Positions 1 to 9,876 of a stretch of 64,000 bases of DNA are shown here, one piece after another. The DNA lies in NCBI RefSeq assembly GCF_900176255.2, contig NZ_FXEG02000003.1:310001-374000 (forward strand), written 5' to 3'. Under the pieces are notes generated by a model. That model had not been told where the DNA came from and ran no database searches. It was given only the letters and a program-made list of their open reading frames with translations. The first letter of the stretch is position 1. Every line of letters begins with the position of its first letter. The DNA is from Mycobacterium ahvazicum. Its GTDB lineage: Bacteria > Actinomycetota > Actinomycetes > Mycobacteriales > Mycobacteriaceae. The position numbers were made by a program, and so were the translations under genes.

Positions 1-1272
1 TCCCATCAGCCGGAAGCGGTCGGGGTTGTGGGTGATGACGTCGCGCAGGAAGGTCCCCAGCACCCGGGTCGCCTCGTGGGTGGACGCGGCCGGCTTTTCG
101 ACCGGCACCGCGTAGTCGCGGAAGTCCGGCAGGTCCAGCTCGCGCAGCAACAGGCCGCCGTTCGCGTGCGGGTTGGCGCTCATCCGCCGCTGCCCCTTCG
201 GGGCGAGCTGGCGCAGCTCGGGACGCAGCACGCCGTGGGAGTCGAACAACTCGTCGGGCCGATAGCTGCGCATCCACTCTTCGAGCTGCGCGCGGTGCGC
301 GGGGTTGTCGTGCGTCTCGGACAACGGCACCTGGTGGGACCGCCAGGTGCCCTCGACGTGCTTGCCGTCGACCTCCTTGGGGCCGGTCCAGCCTTTCGGG
401 GTGCGCAGCACGATCATCGGCCACACCGGGCGCTCGGCGGTCGTGCCGTTGCGCGACGCGTGCTGGATGCCGGCGATTTCGTCGAACGCGTCGTCCAGCG
501 CGGCGGCCAGCGCGCGGTGCACGGTGGCCGGGTCGTCACCGGCGACCGTGATCGGCCGGTAACCGTAGCCGCGCAACAGTGATTCGAGTTCGGTGTGCGG
601 GATGCGGGCCAGCACGGTCGGATTGGCGATCTTGTAACCGTTGAGGTGCAGGATCGGCAGCACCGCCCCGTCGACGGCCGGGTTGAGGAATTTGTTCGAG
701 TGCCAGCCGGCCGCCAGCGGACCCGTCTCGGCTTCGCCGTCGCCGATCACGCAGGCAACCACCAGGTCGGGGTTGTCGAACGCCGCACCGAACGCATGCA
801 CCAGCGCGTAGCCGAGTTCACCGCCCTCGTGGATGGAGCCCGGGGTCTGGGCCGCGACGTGGCTGGGGATGCCGCCGGGGAACGAGAACTGGCGAAACAG
901 CTTGCGCAGCCCCTCGGTGCCCTCGCCGATGGCGCTGTAGATCTCGGTGTAGGTGCCTTCGAGGTAGGCGTTGGCGACCAGGCCCGGGCCGCCATGGCCC
1001 GGTCCGGTGACATAGATGACATTGGCATCCCGGTTGCGGATGATCCGGTTCAGGTGCGCGTAGATGAGGTTGAGCCCGGGCGTGGTGCCCCAATGCCCCA
1101 GCAGCCGGGGTTTGACGTGTTCAGCCGCCAGCGGCTGTTTGAGCAGGGGATTGTCGAGCAGATAGATCTGCCCGACCGACAGATAGTTGGCGGCCCGCCA
1201 ATACTTGTCGATCAGCGTGAGTTCGTCGTCGGAGAGTGCTTCGGGCGCGGTTGTCGGGGTTTGCAGGCTCAC
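1..1272 (-). CDS. xfp: Phosphoketolase, N-terminal part (3' end outside window)
   Basis: Thiamine-diphosphate enzyme that cleaves xylulose-5-phosphate and/or fructose-6-phosphate with phosphate to acetyl phosphate and an aldose phosphate. About 424 residues are present; the C-terminal half lies beyond base 1. Visible family motifs are [10 protein letters not shown] (residues 59-68), [10 protein letters not shown] (about 90-100), the [13 protein letters not shown] segment (about 143-153), the ThDP motif GDGEAETG (about 177-185) and KGWTGPK (about 292). The start is GTG at 1272; no other good start precedes the conserved N-terminus. It is last in a minus-strand run with an SDR, a DUF427 protein and uppP. 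Substrate preference (Xu5P only or dual) cannot be judged from this half. Confidence 0.93.
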   Translation of the reverse strand, partial: MSLQTPTTAPEALSDDELTLIDKYWRAANYLSVGQIYLLDNPLLKQPLAAEHVKPRLLGHWGTTPGLNLIYAHLNRIIRNRDANVIYVTGPGHGGPGLVANAYLEGTYTEIYSAIGEGTEGLRKLFRQFSFPGGIPSHVAAQTPGSIHEGGELGYALVHAFGAAFDNPDLVVACVIGDGEAETGPLAAGWHSNKFLNPAVDGAVLPILHLNGYKIANPTVLARIPHTELESLLRGYGYRPITVAGDDPATVHRALAAALDDAFDEIAGIQHASRNGTTAERPVWPMIVLRTPKGWTGPKEVDGKHVEGTWRSHQVPLSETHDNPAHRAQLEEWMRSYRPDELFDSHGVLRPELRQLAPKGQRRMSANPHANGGLLLRELDLPDFRDYAVPVEKPAASTHEATRVLGTFLRDVITHNPDRFRLMG

Positions 1273-1318
1273 GTGCCCGATTGTCCGCGCCCCCGATGAA
1301 CACCGCCATGCGAGCCGA

Positions 1319-2167
1319 TCACTGCTCGCCGCGGGCGCGGTCCTCGTAGGCCTTGCGCTTCTCGGTGTCGACGGCGTCGGTGAAGACGTGGTCGCCGCCG
1401 AGGAGACGGTTGAGGCCCTCGGATACCGATCGGGGCATGAACTTCGCGGAAACGGCCAGCGCCCCCATCACCTTCGTGATCCGGACCCGCGGCTTGGGCC
1501 GGGCGATCAACTCGATGATCGCGTCGGCGATGTCGGACGGTTCAGCGTTTCTGAGGCCCTTCGCCCCCTGGGTTCCGGCGATCAGTTCGGTGTTGACGAA
1601 CGTCGGATTGACCAGCGAGAACTGCACGCCGGTGCCGCGGGATTCGAGCCTGACCGTGTCGGTGAAGCCAATCACCGCGTGCTTGCTGGCGCAATAGGTG
1701 GCCGCCCCGGGGATGTTCGCCTCCCCGGCCAGCGAGGCGACGTTGATGACGTGTCCGGTGTGGCGGGGCACCATGCGCTGGACGGCCAGCTTGGTGCCGA
1801 GAATCACGCCGTAGACGTTGATGTCCAGAATGCGCCGGGTGACCGCATCGGGCTCCTCGATGATGCGGCCGAGCGGCATGATGCCGGCGTTGTTGATCAG
1901 CACGTCGATGGGGCCGAGCTGGCGCTCCACCTCGTCGAGGAATTCCGCAAACGAGTGCGGATCGGTGACATCGAGCTTGCCGTACACGTCGAGGCCGAGA
2001 GCGGCACCCGACTCCTTGACCCGGACCTCGTCGATGTCGCCGATCGCGACCTTGGCGCCCAGGTTGTGCAACGCGGTCGCGGTGGCCAGCCCGATTCCCC
2101 GCGCGCCGCCGGTGATCACGATGACCTTGTCGCGAATCTTGAGAGCGTGCGCCGCGTTGTCTGCCAT
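1319..2167 (-). CDS. Short-chain dehydrogenase/reductase (SDR)
   Basis: Classical SDR of 282 residues, a cytoplasmic NAD(P)-dependent alcohol/ketone oxidoreductase. The Rossmann glycine motif TGGARGIG is at 19-26, NNAG at 92-95, and the catalytic Ser145, Tyr158 and Lys162 are in the usual spacing (YCASK). The GDID segment after beta-2 (about 43-46) places an acidic residue where NAD-preferring SDRs usually have one, so NAD is likelier than NADP (inference). It resembles M. tuberculosis Rv1865c by position and size (recall). It lies 46 bp upstream of the phosphoketolase gene and 42 bp downstream of the DUF427 gene, so co-transcription is probable. The substrate is unknown. Confidence 0.9.
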   Translation of the reverse strand: MADNAAHALKIRDKVIVITGGARGIGLATATALHNLGAKVAIGDIDEVRVKESGAALGLDVYGKLDVTDPHSFAEFLDEVERQLGPIDVLINNAGIMPLGRIIEEPDAVTRRILDINVYGVILGTKLAVQRMVPRHTGHVINVASLAGEANIPGAATYCASKHAVIGFTDTVRLESRGTGVQFSLVNPTFVNTELIAGTQGAKGLRNAEPSDIADAIIELIARPKPRVRITKVMGALAVSAKFMPRSVSEGLNRLLGGDHVFTDAVDTEKRKAYEDRARGEQ

Positions 2168-2209
2168 CCGGTTAGCACAGCACTCGATGTCGTGCCGCGC
2201 AATGACCTT

Positions 2210-2686
2210 TCACCAGCCCGCCGAACCGGGGACACCCTTGAACGGCCCGATGACCCAGCTGGTGATCCAGCCTCCGTAAAAGCCACCGGGCTGCGCGGTG
2301 ACGACCTCGCCGTTGACGGTGCACCGGTCGACGGCGGCGGCCATCACGGCCAGCGCACCGGCGATCGACTCGAAGCCGGGGGTTGGATTCAGATAACTCC
2401 ACGCCGCCTTGCGGGCGACGACGTCGCCGCCGCCGCCGACCAGGTCGTAATAGCTTGCGCGGCCTTTCCATTCACACCACGAGCTACCGGATGCAGAACG
2501 CACCGCGCCGTCGGCGAACGCGTCACGCGGCAGGTAATAGGTCGGCGGATGACTGGTCTCCAGGACTCGCCAGGCGTGGCTGGTCGAGGCAATGACGTGG
2601 CCGCCCAGCTCAACGGTGATCGAGCCGGTGAACGGCTCGACGCGCGGAGGCCGCGGGTAGTCCCACACTGATTCCTGATCGCTCAC
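2210..2686 (-). CDS. DUF427 domain protein
   Basis: A 158-residue protein of the DUF427 family, small cytoplasmic proteins of unknown function common in actinobacteria. Recognisable family features are the SVWDYPRPP start, the YYLPRDAF segment and the C-terminal aromatic and glycine-rich GGFYGGW stretch. The reading frame is open to 2707, but I chose GTG at 2686 because AGGAGG stands nine bases upstream and the next residues match the usual family N-terminus. The gene starts 17 bp after the end of uppP and precedes the SDR, so it belongs to the same minus-strand run. Nothing in the sequence shows a catalytic site, and no function is proposed. Confidence 0.85.
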   Translation of the reverse strand: MSDQESVWDYPRPPRVEPFTGSITVELGGHVIASTSHAWRVLETSHPPTYYLPRDAFADGAVRSASGSSWCEWKGRASYYDLVGGGGDVVARKAAWSYLNPTPGFESIAGALAVMAAAVDRCTVNGEVVTAQPGGFYGGWITSWVIGPFKGVPGSAGW

Positions 2687-2703
2687 CTCAAGACACCTCC
2701 TGC

Positions 2704-3615
2704 TCAACGCAAGCAGAGCCAGGCCAGGCTACCGGCCCCGAACACCGCGCAGTAGACGGCGAACGGTGTCAGCGTGCGGGTTTCGAAGTACCGGGTGAGG
2801 AAGCGCACCGCGAGGTAGGCGCAGATGAAAGACGCGATGCTGCCCGCCAGCACCTGGCCACCGATGCCACTGCCCAGCGGCCCGAACAGATCCGGGATCT
2901 TGTACACGCCGGCGGCCAGGATGATCGGCGTCGCCAGCAAGAAGGAGAAGCGGGCGGCGTCCTCGTGCGACAAGCCGCGCCACAGGCCGGCGACGATTGT
3001 GATGCCGGAACGGCTGATCCCGGGCAGCAGCGCCAGGATCTGAGCGGCACCGATCAGCACGCCCCGCCCGATGGGTAGCTGGGCGAGCCGGCTGTCGACG
3101 GCCTCGCCGGAGTGCCCGACGGGGGCGCCGACCGGTTCGGGGACCGCGGCCGCGGCGCGGCGGCGCAGCACCTCGCCGGCGTACAGGGCGATTCCATTGA
3201 GCAGCAGGAAGATTGCCGCCGGGATCGGCTTGCCCAGCGTGGTGCGAAAGAGCTTTTCCAGAAAGAGGCCCGCCAGACCCACCGGAATGGTGCCGCCGAC
3301 CAGGAGCCACGCCAACCGCTCGTTGGACGTCTGGATCCGGCGGTGCCGCGCCGAGGAGCCGAGGCCGGCCAGTACGCGCAGCCAATCGCGCCAGAAGAAC
3401 ACCAGCAGCGCGGCGGCGGTGGCGACGTGCAGGCCGACGATGAACGCCAGGTACGGCGACTGCGGTGCGGACACGTCCAAGTCGCGCGACCACTGGCCGC
3501 CGACCAGGGCCGGCACCAAAATCGAGTGGCCGAGGCTGGACACCGGGAACAGCTCGGTCACACCCTGCGCGGCGCCGACCAGAAGCGCTTCGACGTAACT
3601 CAAGTGCGCACTCAC
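2704..3615 (-). CDS. uppP: Undecaprenyl-diphosphatase (BacA/UppP family)
   Basis: Integral membrane phosphatase of 303 residues that converts undecaprenyl (in mycobacteria decaprenyl) diphosphate to the monophosphate, recycling the lipid carrier for peptidoglycan and arabinogalactan; this activity also confers bacitracin tolerance. The first motif, GVTELFPVSSLGH, gives Glu21 and His30; the second, LLPGISRSG, supplies the catalytic Ser/Arg near residue 200. Several long hydrophobic segments follow. The frame is open far upstream, but GTG at 3615 has GGAGGAG eight bases before it and the next residues match the family start. Mycobacteria usually keep a uppP elsewhere, so this may be a second copy (inference). 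It heads a minus-strand run with DUF427, SDR and phosphoketolase genes. Confidence 0.92.
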   Translation of the reverse strand: MSAHLSYVEALLVGAAQGVTELFPVSSLGHSILVPALVGGQWSRDLDVSAPQSPYLAFIVGLHVATAAALLVFFWRDWLRVLAGLGSSARHRRIQTSNERLAWLLVGGTIPVGLAGLFLEKLFRTTLGKPIPAAIFLLLNGIALYAGEVLRRRAAAAVPEPVGAPVGHSGEAVDSRLAQLPIGRGVLIGAAQILALLPGISRSGITIVAGLWRGLSHEDAARFSFLLATPIILAAGVYKIPDLFGPLGSGIGGQVLAGSIASFICAYLAVRFLTRYFETRTLTPFAVYCAVFGAGSLAWLCLR

Positions 3616-3747
3616 GGACCGACTCCTCCATTCCTCGGCGGACGACAAACTACGCAGCGTAGCCGGTCGGCCGGGCCGATCCGAAGCCCGTCCGAACCAG
3701 GTTGAGCGGCTGTGCATTTGGCCGCTCGGGGCCGGTACGGTGGGCGG

Positions 3748-6144
3748 ATGGCCGACAAGTTGCTCGCCGGGGTGCGCATCGTCGACTTGTCCAGCGGCAG
3801 TAGCGACACGGTGACCCGCCTGCTCGCCGACCTGGGAGCCGACGTCGTCAAGGTGGAACCGCCGGGCGGCAGCCCCGCTCGTCACGACCGGCCCACGCTG
3901 GCCGGTGCCAGCATCCCGTTCGCCGTGCACAACGCCAACAAGCGCAGCGTGGTGCTGGATCCGCGCGTCGACGACGACCGCCGCAGTTTCTTCGAGCTGA
4001 TCGGGGGAGCCGACATCGTCGTCGACGCGGCGGATCAGGCCGCTACGCTCGGCACGTCGGCAGTCGAGCTGGCCGATCGCCACCCGCACCTGGTCGTGCT
4101 TTCGATCACCGACTTCGGCGCCACCGGGCCGCGCTCGTCGTGGCGTGCGACCGACCCGGTGCTCTTCGCGATGTCGGGCGCGCTGTCGCGCTCCGGACCG
4201 ACCGTCGGCACCCCGGTATTGCCGCCCGACGGCATCGCCTCGGCCACCGCCGCCGTGCAGGCGACCTGGGCGGCGCTCGTCGCATATTACAACAGATTAC
4301 GTTGTGGCACAGGCGATTACATTGACTTCTCACGTTTCGACGCGGTCGTGATGGCGCTGGACCCGGCATTCGGCGCGCATGGGCAGGCCACCGCGGGACA
4401 ACGCACCAGCGCGTGGCGGGGCCGGCCGAAAAACCAGGACCCGTACCCGATCTGCCCGTGCCGGGACGGCTACGTCCGGCTCTGCGTGATGGCGCCCCGG
4501 CAGTGGCGTGGCCTGCGCCGGTGGTTGGGGGAGCCGGAGGAATTCCAGGACCCCAGCTACGACACGCTGGGCGCCCGGTTCGCCGCGTGGCCGCGGATCG
4601 GCGTGCTGGTCGACGCGTTGTTCGCCGACAAGACCATGAAGGAGCTGGTTGCGCAGGGCCAGGCGCACGGAGTGCCGATCTCGGCGGTGCTGACGCCGTC
4701 GCGGATCCTGGCCTCCGAGCACTTCCAGGCCGTCGGCGCGATCACCAGTGCCGAGCTGGTGCCCGGGGTGCGCATCGACGTGCCCACCGGATACTTCGTG
4801 GTCGACGACGAACGCTGCGGCTTGCGGACCCCAGCTCCGGTGGCCGGAGCCGACGAACCGCGCTGGCTGGCCGGCCCGGTGACCGCGGCCCCGTCGGGCG
4901 CGGCCGGCGAGTATCCGTTCACGGACCTCAGGATTCTCGACCTGGGCGTGATCGTCGCCGGCGGCGAGTTGAGCCGGCTCTACGGGGACATGGGCGCGCA
5001 GGTCGTCAAGATCGAAAGCGCCGACTATCCCGACGGGCTGCGGCAGTCGCGCGTCGGCGCGGTGATGAGCGAATCGTTCGCCTGGACCCACCGCAATCAC
5101 CTGGCGCTGGGCCTGGACCTGCGTAGCGAGCAGGGCAAGGAGATCTTCCGCCGGCTGGTCGCCGAGGCCGACGCGGTGTTCGCCAACTTCAAGCCGGGAA
5201 CCCTTACCTCGCTTGGGTTTTCATTCGAAGCCCTGCGCGAGATCAACCCCCGCATCGTGCTCGCGGGCAGCAGCGCGTTCGGAAACCGGGGGCCGTGGAG
5301 CAGGCGCATGGGTTACGGTCCGTTGGTCCGCGCCACCACCGGGGTGACCAGTCTGTGGACATCCGAGGAAGCTTCCGCCGAAGCGCGTACCGCCGGGGCA
5401 CGGCACGCGTTCTACGACGCGACGACGATCTTTCCCGACCACATCGTGGGGCGGGTCACCGCGATCGCGGCACTGGCGGCGCTGATCCGCCGCGATCGGA
5501 CCGGCGACCCGGCCCATGTCCACATCTCGCAGGCCGAGGTCGTCGTCAATCAGCTGGACACCCTGTACGTCGCCCAGGCCGCGCTGGGAGCCGGCGCCGC
5601 CGTCTGCGACGACACCAGCGTGCACGCGGTATACCCGTGCGCCGGCGATGACGATTGGTGCGTCATCTCGATCTGCTCGGACACCGAATGGCGTTGTCTC
5701 ACTGCCTTTTTTGATCAGCCTCAGCTGGCTGACGATCCGCGCTTCGCGACCGGCCAGGCGCGCACGGCCCATCGGGCGGAGTTGGTGCGGCTGGTCGCCG
5801 CCTGGACTCATACCCGAACCCCGGCACAAGCCGCCGAAGCGTTGCAGGCGGCCGGGATTGCGGCCGGACCGATGAACCGTCCGCCGGACGTCCTCGCCGA
5901 CCCGCAACTGGTCGAGCGCAAGCTGCTCAGCGACATGGTGCATCCGCTGGTCGAGCGCCCGCTGCCGGCCGAGACCGGGCCGGCGCCGTTCCGCCACATC
6001 CCGGCGGCCCCGCAGCGGCCCGCGCCGCTGCCCGGTCAGGACACCCGGGAGCTCTGCCGGACTCTGCTCGGCATGAGCGCCGAGGAGATCGATCGCCTGA
6101 TCACCGATCAGGTGCTGTTCGCGGCGGTTCCGTCGCCACGATAG
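3748..6144 (+). CDS. Two-domain family III CoA-transferase (CaiB/BaiF type)
   Basis: A 798-residue protein made of two tandem CaiB/BaiF CoA-transferase modules, roughly 1-390 and 395-798; family III enzymes move CoA between carboxylates through a covalent aspartyl intermediate. Each half begins with a family signature (LAGVRIVDLSS; DLRILDLGVIVAGGELSRLYGD, split here) and has the VVKVEPP or VVKIES element. An Asp sits at the usual nucleophile position in both (PPDGIASA near 165; PDHIVGR near 575), so both may be active. ATG 3748 is chosen over an upstream in-frame start because the family motif begins right after it. It equals M. tuberculosis Rv1866 in architecture and neighbours (recall) and lies 9 bp before the thiolase-like gene. 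Confidence 0.88.
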   Translation: MADKLLAGVRIVDLSSGSSDTVTRLLADLGADVVKVEPPGGSPARHDRPTLAGASIPFAVHNANKRSVVLDPRVDDDRRSFFELIGGADIVVDAADQAATLGTSAVELADRHPHLVVLSITDFGATGPRSSWRATDPVLFAMSGALSRSGPTVGTPVLPPDGIASATAAVQATWAALVAYYNRLRCGTGDYIDFSRFDAVVMALDPAFGAHGQATAGQRTSAWRGRPKNQDPYPICPCRDGYVRLCVMAPRQWRGLRRWLGEPEEFQDPSYDTLGARFAAWPRIGVLVDALFADKTMKELVAQGQAHGVPISAVLTPSRILASEHFQAVGAITSAELVPGVRIDVPTGYFVVDDERCGLRTPAPVAGADEPRWLAGPVTAAPSGAAGEYPFTDLRILDLGVIVAGGELSRLYGDMGAQVVKIESADYPDGLRQSRVGAVMSESFAWTHRNHLALGLDLRSEQGKEIFRRLVAEADAVFANFKPGTLTSLGFSFEALREINPRIVLAGSSAFGNRGPWSRRMGYGPLVRATTGVTSLWTSEEASAEARTAGARHAFYDATTIFPDHIVGRVTAIAALAALIRRDRTGDPAHVHISQAEVVVNQLDTLYVAQAALGAGAAVCDDTSVHAVYPCAGDDDWCVISICSDTEWRCLTAFFDQPQLADDPRFATGQARTAHRAELVRLVAAWTHTRTPAQAAEALQAAGIAAGPMNRPPDVLADPQLVERKLLSDMVHPLVERPLPAETGPAPFRHIPAAPQRPAPLPGQDTRELCRTLLGMSAEEIDRLITDQVLFAAVPSPR

Positions 6145-6153
6145 GTTCGTCCC

Positions 6154-7638
6154 ATGCCTGTCGACCCCAAAACACCGGTGCTGATCGGCTATGGCCAGGT
6201 CAATCACCGGGACGAGATCGACCCGGAAACACGTTCGGTTGAACCCGTCGACCTGATGGTCGCCGCAGCTCAGCAGGCCGCCGGCGCCGAGGTTCTGCGG
6301 GCCGTGGACTCCGTCCGGGTGGTCAATGTCCTTTCGGCGACCTACCGTGACGCCGGGCTGCTGGTCGGCGAGCGGATCGGCGCACCGAAGTTCACGACGC
6401 TGTACAGCCCGGTGGGCGGCAACGTCCCGCAAACACTGCTCAACCAGGCTTGCCTGGACATCCAGCAGGGCCGCGCCGGGGTGGTGCTGCTGAGCGGCGC
6501 CGAAACCTGGCGCACCCGGCGGGGGCTGAAGGCCAGGGGCGGCCGGCTGCAGTGGACGGCTCAGGACGAATCCGTGCCGATGGCCCAGGTCAGCGGCGAG
6601 GACGTGCCGATGGCCGGCGATGCCGAGCTCAGGATCGGACTGGACCGGCCGGCCTACGTCTACCCGCTGTTCGAACAGTCCCTTCGCATCGCGAACGGTG
6701 AGTCGGTCGAGGACCATCGCCACCGCATCGGGGAGTTGTGGGCGCGCTTCAACGCCGTCGCGGTCGGCAATCCGCACGCCTGGATCCGCAAACCCGCGAC
6801 CGCGGCCGAGATCGCGCAGCCCGGCCCGCAGAATCGGATGATCAGCTGGCCCTATACGAAGCTGATGAACTCCAACAACATGGTCGATCAGGGCGCGGCG
6901 CTGATCCTGACGTCGGTCGAGCAGGCCAGACGCCTGCGCATCCCGCAGGAGCGCTGGATTTACCCGCACGCCGGCACGGACGCCTACGACACGCCGTCGA
7001 TCGCGGAGCGCCACGAACTGCACCAGTCGGCGGCCATCCGAATCGCCGGTGCGCGGGCGCTGCGGCTCGCCGGCCTGGGCATCGACGACGTCGACTACGT
7101 GGACCTGTACTCCTGCTTTCCGTCCGCCGTTCAGGTGGCGGCAGCCGAGCTCGGATTGAGTACCGACGACCCCGCCCGGCCGCTGACCGTCACCGGTGGC
7201 CTGACCTTCGCCGGCGGCCCGTGGAGCAACTACGTGATGCACTCGATTGCCACGGTGGCCGAACTGCTGGTGGCCAATCCCGGACGGCGCGCCCTGATCA
7301 CCGCCAACGGCGGTTACCTGACCAAGCACAGCTTCGGGGTCTACGGCACCGAGCCGCCAGCCGAATTCCGTTGGGAGAATGCACAATCCGCGGTGGAACG
7401 GGAACCGAACCGAGAGGGATTGGTGGAATGGGAGGGCGTCGGCACGGTCGAAGCGTGGACGACGCCGTTCGATCGCGACGGGCAGCCGGAGAAGGCTTTC
7501 GTTGCTGTGCGCACGCCGGAGGGGTCCCGGGCGCTGGCGGTCATCGCCGATCCCGACTCGGCGCAGGCGACTATTCGTGAAGATATCGGTGGCACCAAGG
7601 TGGCCGTCACCGCGGACGGCAGCGCCACGCTGCAGTAG
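6154..7638 (+). CDS. Thiolase-like acetyl-CoA acetyltransferase family protein
   Basis: A 494-residue thiolase-fold protein of the mycobacterial type represented by Rv1867 (recall). The N-terminal half contains the VLLSGAETW segment and the central part the DYVDLYSCFPSAVQVA segment typical of SCP-x-like thiolases; the GGLTFAGGPWSNYVMH stretch supplies the C-terminal catalytic loop region. A clear catalytic Cys in the usual N-terminal CSSG-type motif is not seen (the corresponding region reads LSGAET), so classical thiolase activity is doubtful. About 90 C-terminal residues form an extra domain. It follows the CoA-transferase gene by 9 bp, which suggests a shared acyl-CoA pathway; the substrate is unknown. 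Confidence 0.82.
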   Translation: MPVDPKTPVLIGYGQVNHRDEIDPETRSVEPVDLMVAAAQQAAGAEVLRAVDSVRVVNVLSATYRDAGLLVGERIGAPKFTTLYSPVGGNVPQTLLNQACLDIQQGRAGVVLLSGAETWRTRRGLKARGGRLQWTAQDESVPMAQVSGEDVPMAGDAELRIGLDRPAYVYPLFEQSLRIANGESVEDHRHRIGELWARFNAVAVGNPHAWIRKPATAAEIAQPGPQNRMISWPYTKLMNSNNMVDQGAALILTSVEQARRLRIPQERWIYPHAGTDAYDTPSIAERHELHQSAAIRIAGARALRLAGLGIDDVDYVDLYSCFPSAVQVAAAELGLSTDDPARPLTVTGGLTFAGGPWSNYVMHSIATVAELLVANPGRRALITANGGYLTKHSFGVYGTEPPAEFRWENAQSAVEREPNREGLVEWEGVGTVEAWTTPFDRDGQPEKAFVAVRTPEGSRALAVIADPDSAQATIREDIGGTKVAVTADGSATLQ

Positions 7639-7749
7639 CCCGGCGGGGGAGTTAAAAGGCCAGGCCACAGTGCCGTTCACCCGGTAACAGTCGCGCGGCG
7701 ATAGAGGCGCGCATATTGTCGAGTCAGACGTTGGGGGAGGTGAGCCCAG

Positions 7750-9876
7750 GTGCACATCCTGGTTACCGACGCCACCGGCACAGTCGGGCGGCTGGTTGCA
7801 CGGCAGCTGATTGCTGCCGGGCATTCGGTTTCCGGCATTTCTGAGTATCCCGACGCCCGTCTGGACCCCGCGGTCGAGTTCGTCTGCGCACCGCTGAACG
7901 ACCCCATCCTGCAAGAACTGGCCGACGAAGCCGACGCGGTGATCCATCTGGCGCCGGTCGAACCCGACGCGCCCGGCAGCGCGGGCATCAACGGCGTGGC
8001 GCATGTGACGCATGCGGCCGGACGGGCCGGTGCGCGCCTGGTGTTCGTGTCCCAGGCCGCCGGCGCCGCTGAGGTCTACGAGCCGGCCGAGGACCTGGTG
8101 TCCACCAGCCTGGGGCCAAGCCTGGTCATCCGGATGGCGCCGCCGGTGGGCCGACAACTCGACTGGATGGTGTGCCGCACCGTGGCCACCTTGCTGCGCA
8201 CGAAGGTGTCCGCGCAGCCGATACGGGTGCTGCACCTCGACGACCTGGTGCGGTTTCTGGTGTTGGCGCTCAACACCGACCGCACCGGCTTCGTGGATCT
8301 GGCTACCCCGGATACCACCAACGTGGTGACCGCGTGGCGGGTGTTGCGCGCCGTAGACCCCCGGTCGCGAAGCCATCGGATTCGCGGCTGGCCGCAGCTG
8401 GTTCCCTCGGTGGATATCGTTGCTGCCCAGGAGGATTGGCAGTTCGAGTTCGGCTGGCCGGCATTCGACGCGGTCGCCGACACCGCGCGCGGACTCGTCG
8501 GCCGCAAGCTCGGCGCCGCAGGCGCGACCAGCCACGGCGTGCAGATGGCGCTTCCGGTCGAGGTCATCCCGCGTCCCGCACCATCCGACCAACTGCACAG
8601 TGCCGCGCCCGAGGGCGTCGAAGGCGAGTTCGACGACCGCATCGACCCGCGATTCCCGGTATTCGCCACCGACGGCCTCACCGAGGCGCTGCCCGGGCCG
8701 CTGACCCCGATCACCCTGGACGTGCAGATGAGCGGACTGCGCACCGCCAGCCGGGTGATGGGCCAGGCACTGACGCTGGGCGGTGTGGTCGACGACGAAT
8801 GGGGCAGCAGGGCCATCGCGGTGTTCGGTCACCGCCCCTACGTCGGGGTCTCGGCCAACGTCGTCGCCGCAAACCAGCTGCTCGGCTGGGATGACCAGGC
8901 CCTTGTCACGCGCGCGTTGGTCGGTCAGCCGCAGGTCGCAGACGTACTGCCGTTCGGTCAACCCCGGCTGGCGGCCGGAGCGCTCGGGTCGGTCGCCAAG
9001 GCGGTCGCGACGACGCGATCCCTGGCCCTGATGCGCCATCTCAAGGCCAACACGCGGGCCTACAGCGCCGCCGCGACCGCCGAACATGCCGATGCCACGC
9101 AACTGGGTCTGTTGCCCGACGCGGGCCTGGGCGTGCGCGTTCGGCTGCTGCGAGACCGCATTCACCAGGGCTGGATTCTCACGGCGCTGTGGTTGATCGA
9201 CTCCGGCGTCACCGCGGCGGCACTCGAACACACCGCGGCGGGCTCCCGCGTGCCTGGAGTGAACGCGATCATGGAAAGCAACCGGGTCACCGACGTGATC
9301 GCCGAACTAGCCGCCGCGCTGCGTGCTGACCCGCCACTGCGGGCGATGGCCGCCGAAGGCAATCTCGCCAGCATCCGTGCGCTTTCGTCCCCGACCGCCG
9401 CGTTGGTGGATGCCGCGATCGCGCGGATCGGGCACCGCGGGCCCGGGGCGGGCGAGCTGGCCAGCCGAGTCTTCGGCGACGACCCGACGCTGCTGTTGAC
9501 CGCGGCCGCCGAGGCGGCCGGCGAGCCCACCGAACCAGATCCGCCCCCGACGCTGGTCCGGCGCATCGCCACCAACGCCCGCGTCTCACGCGAGCTCGCC
9601 CACGACACCACCCTGCGATTCACACACGAGCTTCGAGTGACGTTGCGCGAGCTGGGATCTCGACGAGTCAAGGCCGACCTGATCGACGTCGTCGATGACG
9701 TGTACTACCTGACCTGCGATGAACTGGTCACCATGCCGGCCGATGCCCGGCTGCGGATCAAACGCCGCCGCGCCGAGCGGGAACGCTTGCAAGCCCAGCA
9801 CCCGCCCGACGTCATCGACCGCGACTGGGCGCCGGTCGAACCACCGTCAGCCCAGGAGATCAGCGCGCCGGACTAA
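7750..9876 (+). CDS. Chimeric protein: NAD-epimerase-like domain plus PEP-synthase-like region
   Basis: A 708-residue protein, the counterpart of M. tuberculosis Rv1868 (recall). Residues 1 to about 220 are an atypical SDR/NmrA-like Rossmann domain starting with VTDATGTVGRLVARQL. From about 310 the sequence resembles the linker region of phosphoenolpyruvate-utilising enzymes: a PGPLTPITLD segment near 315 and, near the end, an RVTLRELGSRRVKAD/VDDVYYLTCDEL segment that in such proteins precedes the swivelling domain. Neither the ATP-grasp domain nor the phospho-histidine domain is visible. The start is GTG 7750 with GGGGGAGG upstream. It overlaps the stop of the convergent DUF72 gene by four bases. 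The function is unknown. Confidence 0.8.
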   Translation: MHILVTDATGTVGRLVARQLIAAGHSVSGISEYPDARLDPAVEFVCAPLNDPILQELADEADAVIHLAPVEPDAPGSAGINGVAHVTHAAGRAGARLVFVSQAAGAAEVYEPAEDLVSTSLGPSLVIRMAPPVGRQLDWMVCRTVATLLRTKVSAQPIRVLHLDDLVRFLVLALNTDRTGFVDLATPDTTNVVTAWRVLRAVDPRSRSHRIRGWPQLVPSVDIVAAQEDWQFEFGWPAFDAVADTARGLVGRKLGAAGATSHGVQMALPVEVIPRPAPSDQLHSAAPEGVEGEFDDRIDPRFPVFATDGLTEALPGPLTPITLDVQMSGLRTASRVMGQALTLGGVVDDEWGSRAIAVFGHRPYVGVSANVVAANQLLGWDDQALVTRALVGQPQVADVLPFGQPRLAAGALGSVAKAVATTRSLALMRHLKANTRAYSAAATAEHADATQLGLLPDAGLGVRVRLLRDRIHQGWILTALWLIDSGVTAAALEHTAAGSRVPGVNAIMESNRVTDVIAELAAALRADPPLRAMAAEGNLASIRALSSPTAALVDAAIARIGHRGPGAGELASRVFGDDPTLLLTAAAEAAGEPTEPDPPPTLVRRIATNARVSRELAHDTTLRFTHELRVTLRELGSRRVKADLIDVVDDVYYLTCDELVTMPADARLRIKRRRAERERLQAQHPPDVIDRDWAPVEPPSAQEISAPD

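Noticed and set aside
5221..9231. A 1336-codon open frame on the minus strand
   Set aside because: It is antisense to three well-supported genes, and its product is rich in Arg, Gly and Gln in a low-complexity pattern typical of high-GC shadow frames.
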